This document shows, piece by piece, positions 12,808 through 13,266 of a stretch of DNA of 13,266 nt (the stretch's first letter is position 1; the number at the start of each line of letters is the position of its first letter). Under the pieces are notes generated by a model. The model ran no database searches. It was given only the letters and a program-made list of their open reading frames with translations, and was not told the DNA's origin. The DNA comes from JBEKJU01 sp050011095 (GTDB lineage: Bacteria > Desulfobacterota > Syntrophorhabdia > Syntrophorhabdales > WCHB1-27): contig JBEKJU010000074.1 of the NCBI GenBank assembly GCA_050011095.1, forward strand, positions 1 through 13,266. Direction: 5' to 3'. A program made the translations under genes and the position numbers.

Positions 12808-13266
12808 ATGCAATTTGTCAAGCTGTTGCTGGCGTTTGCACCATGGTTCGCGTTTCTTCTGATTTCCGGTCACAGTATGTTCAGGTTAAAGCTGGGCATC
12901 GCGGTAGCAGCCGTGCTGGTTGTACTTATGGGAGTCACCAAACTGCACCGGGGGATTATTCTGTGGGCAGGGGCACTGTTCTTTCTCTATGCACTGATTG
13001 CTGTTGTGCTGTGTAACGATATGTGGGCGGTGCGCCATATGGGGACACTGGCAAACGGTGTCCTTGCGGTCGGAACCTGGATTACCGTGGCATTCAGACA
13101 GCCATTTACCCTTGATTATGCCAAGGCACACACTGATCCTGCATCGTGGGATTCGCCGGTCTTTATCAGAACCAACTATATGTGTACCTCGGTTTGGGGA
13201 TTTGTGTTCAGCATTGGCGGTGTGCTCGCCTGGTACAGGATGCTGCACCATGAAATCCCTGGCTGG
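12808..13266 (+). CDS. Unrecognised polytopic membrane protein, copy B (runs off the window)
   Basis: An open frame of 153 codons from ATG 12808 to the last base, so the C terminus is missing. GGAGG (12799-12803) lies four bases ahead. It aligns along its whole visible length with the protein at 12170, sharing APWFAF (11-16), KLGIAVAA (28-35), HRGI-x-LW (47-53), LANGVLAVGTWI (81-92), PFTLDYAK (99-106), DPASWDSPVFI (110-120), TNY (122-124), SVWG (128-131) and HHEIP (147-151). Conserved His, Trp, Asp and Lys residues fall mainly in the loops after segment 4. GC content is about 50% by hand sampling, higher than copy A and lower than the host-like genes. The pair is probably one operon. Confidence 0.8.
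   Translation, partial: MQFVKLLLAFAPWFAFLLISGHSMFRLKLGIAVAAVLVVLMGVTKLHRGIILWAGALFFLYALIAVVLCNDMWAVRHMGTLANGVLAVGTWITVAFRQPFTLDYAKAHTDPASWDSPVFIRTNYMCTSVWGFVFSIGGVLAWYRMLHHEIPGW

Noticed and set aside
12654..13016. 120-codon plus-strand frame bridging the two membrane genes
   Set aside because: It is out of frame with both homologous proteins and has no membrane segments or ribosome site. The frame from 12808 has a GGAGG and is homologous to copy A.

Overview
The window looks like a piece of a high-GC (roughly 60-65% by hand sampling of coding lines) Gram-negative, anaerobic bacterial chromosome, most plausibly Desulfobacterota/deltaproteobacterial (sulfate or sulfite reducer, or syntroph). 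The evidence is a periplasmic tetraheme cytochrome c3 with the full bis-histidine ligand set, a stand-alone siroheme-type precorrin-2 dehydrogenase, a lipoprotein with a lipobox, and the cluster rsmB - PASTA protein - rpe - DUF3786, an order I associate with such genomes. No rRNA, tRNA, CRISPR array, transposase or integrase was seen.

Layout. 1-336: gene-free, AT-rich at the edge, then a C-rich/G-poor tract and a candidate promoter. 337-1299: zeta-crystallin-type quinone oxidoreductase. 1300-1557: non-coding, with a hairpin and a promoter with a perfect -35. 1558-2256: unrecognised two-part protein. 2352-2960: exported lytic transglycosylase. 2999-3649 (minus): exported proline/glycine-rich protein, convergent with the transglycosylase and divergent from a 48-residue small ORF (3800-3946). 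4132-4443: BON-domain lipoprotein, followed by a terminator. 4534-6663: GlgX/TreX-type glycogen debranching enzyme, with the siroheme gene starting 5 bp later (6669-7298). 7471-7836: cytochrome c3 behind a strong sigma70-type promoter. 7916-8764: HtpX-like membrane protease. 8790-12029: a compact run of rsmB, a three-PASTA membrane protein, rpe and a DUF3786 protein, with overlaps or very short gaps.

After 12029 the sequence changes. A strong hairpin is followed by a much more AT-rich stretch (about 40% GC) encoding a 194-residue polytopic membrane protein. After 53 bp comes a second open frame, 12808 to the window end, that is clearly homologous to the first but has intermediate composition (about 50% GC). 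The two share PW-x-AF, ANG-x-LA, TWI, PFTL-x-YAK, WDSP-x-FI and HEIP motifs. I do not recognise the family. This tandem pair is the least explained part of the window: either an acquired island of paralogous membrane proteins or, less excitingly, a contig mis-join.

Functionally, the host part mixes envelope maintenance (lytic transglycosylase, HtpX, BON lipoprotein, PASTA protein), carbon storage and sugar phosphate metabolism (GlgX, Rpe), periplasmic electron transfer and tetrapyrrole synthesis (cytochrome c3, siroheme enzyme), and rRNA modification (RsmB). Apart from the 8790-12029 run and the glgX-siroheme pair, the genes look individually transcribed.
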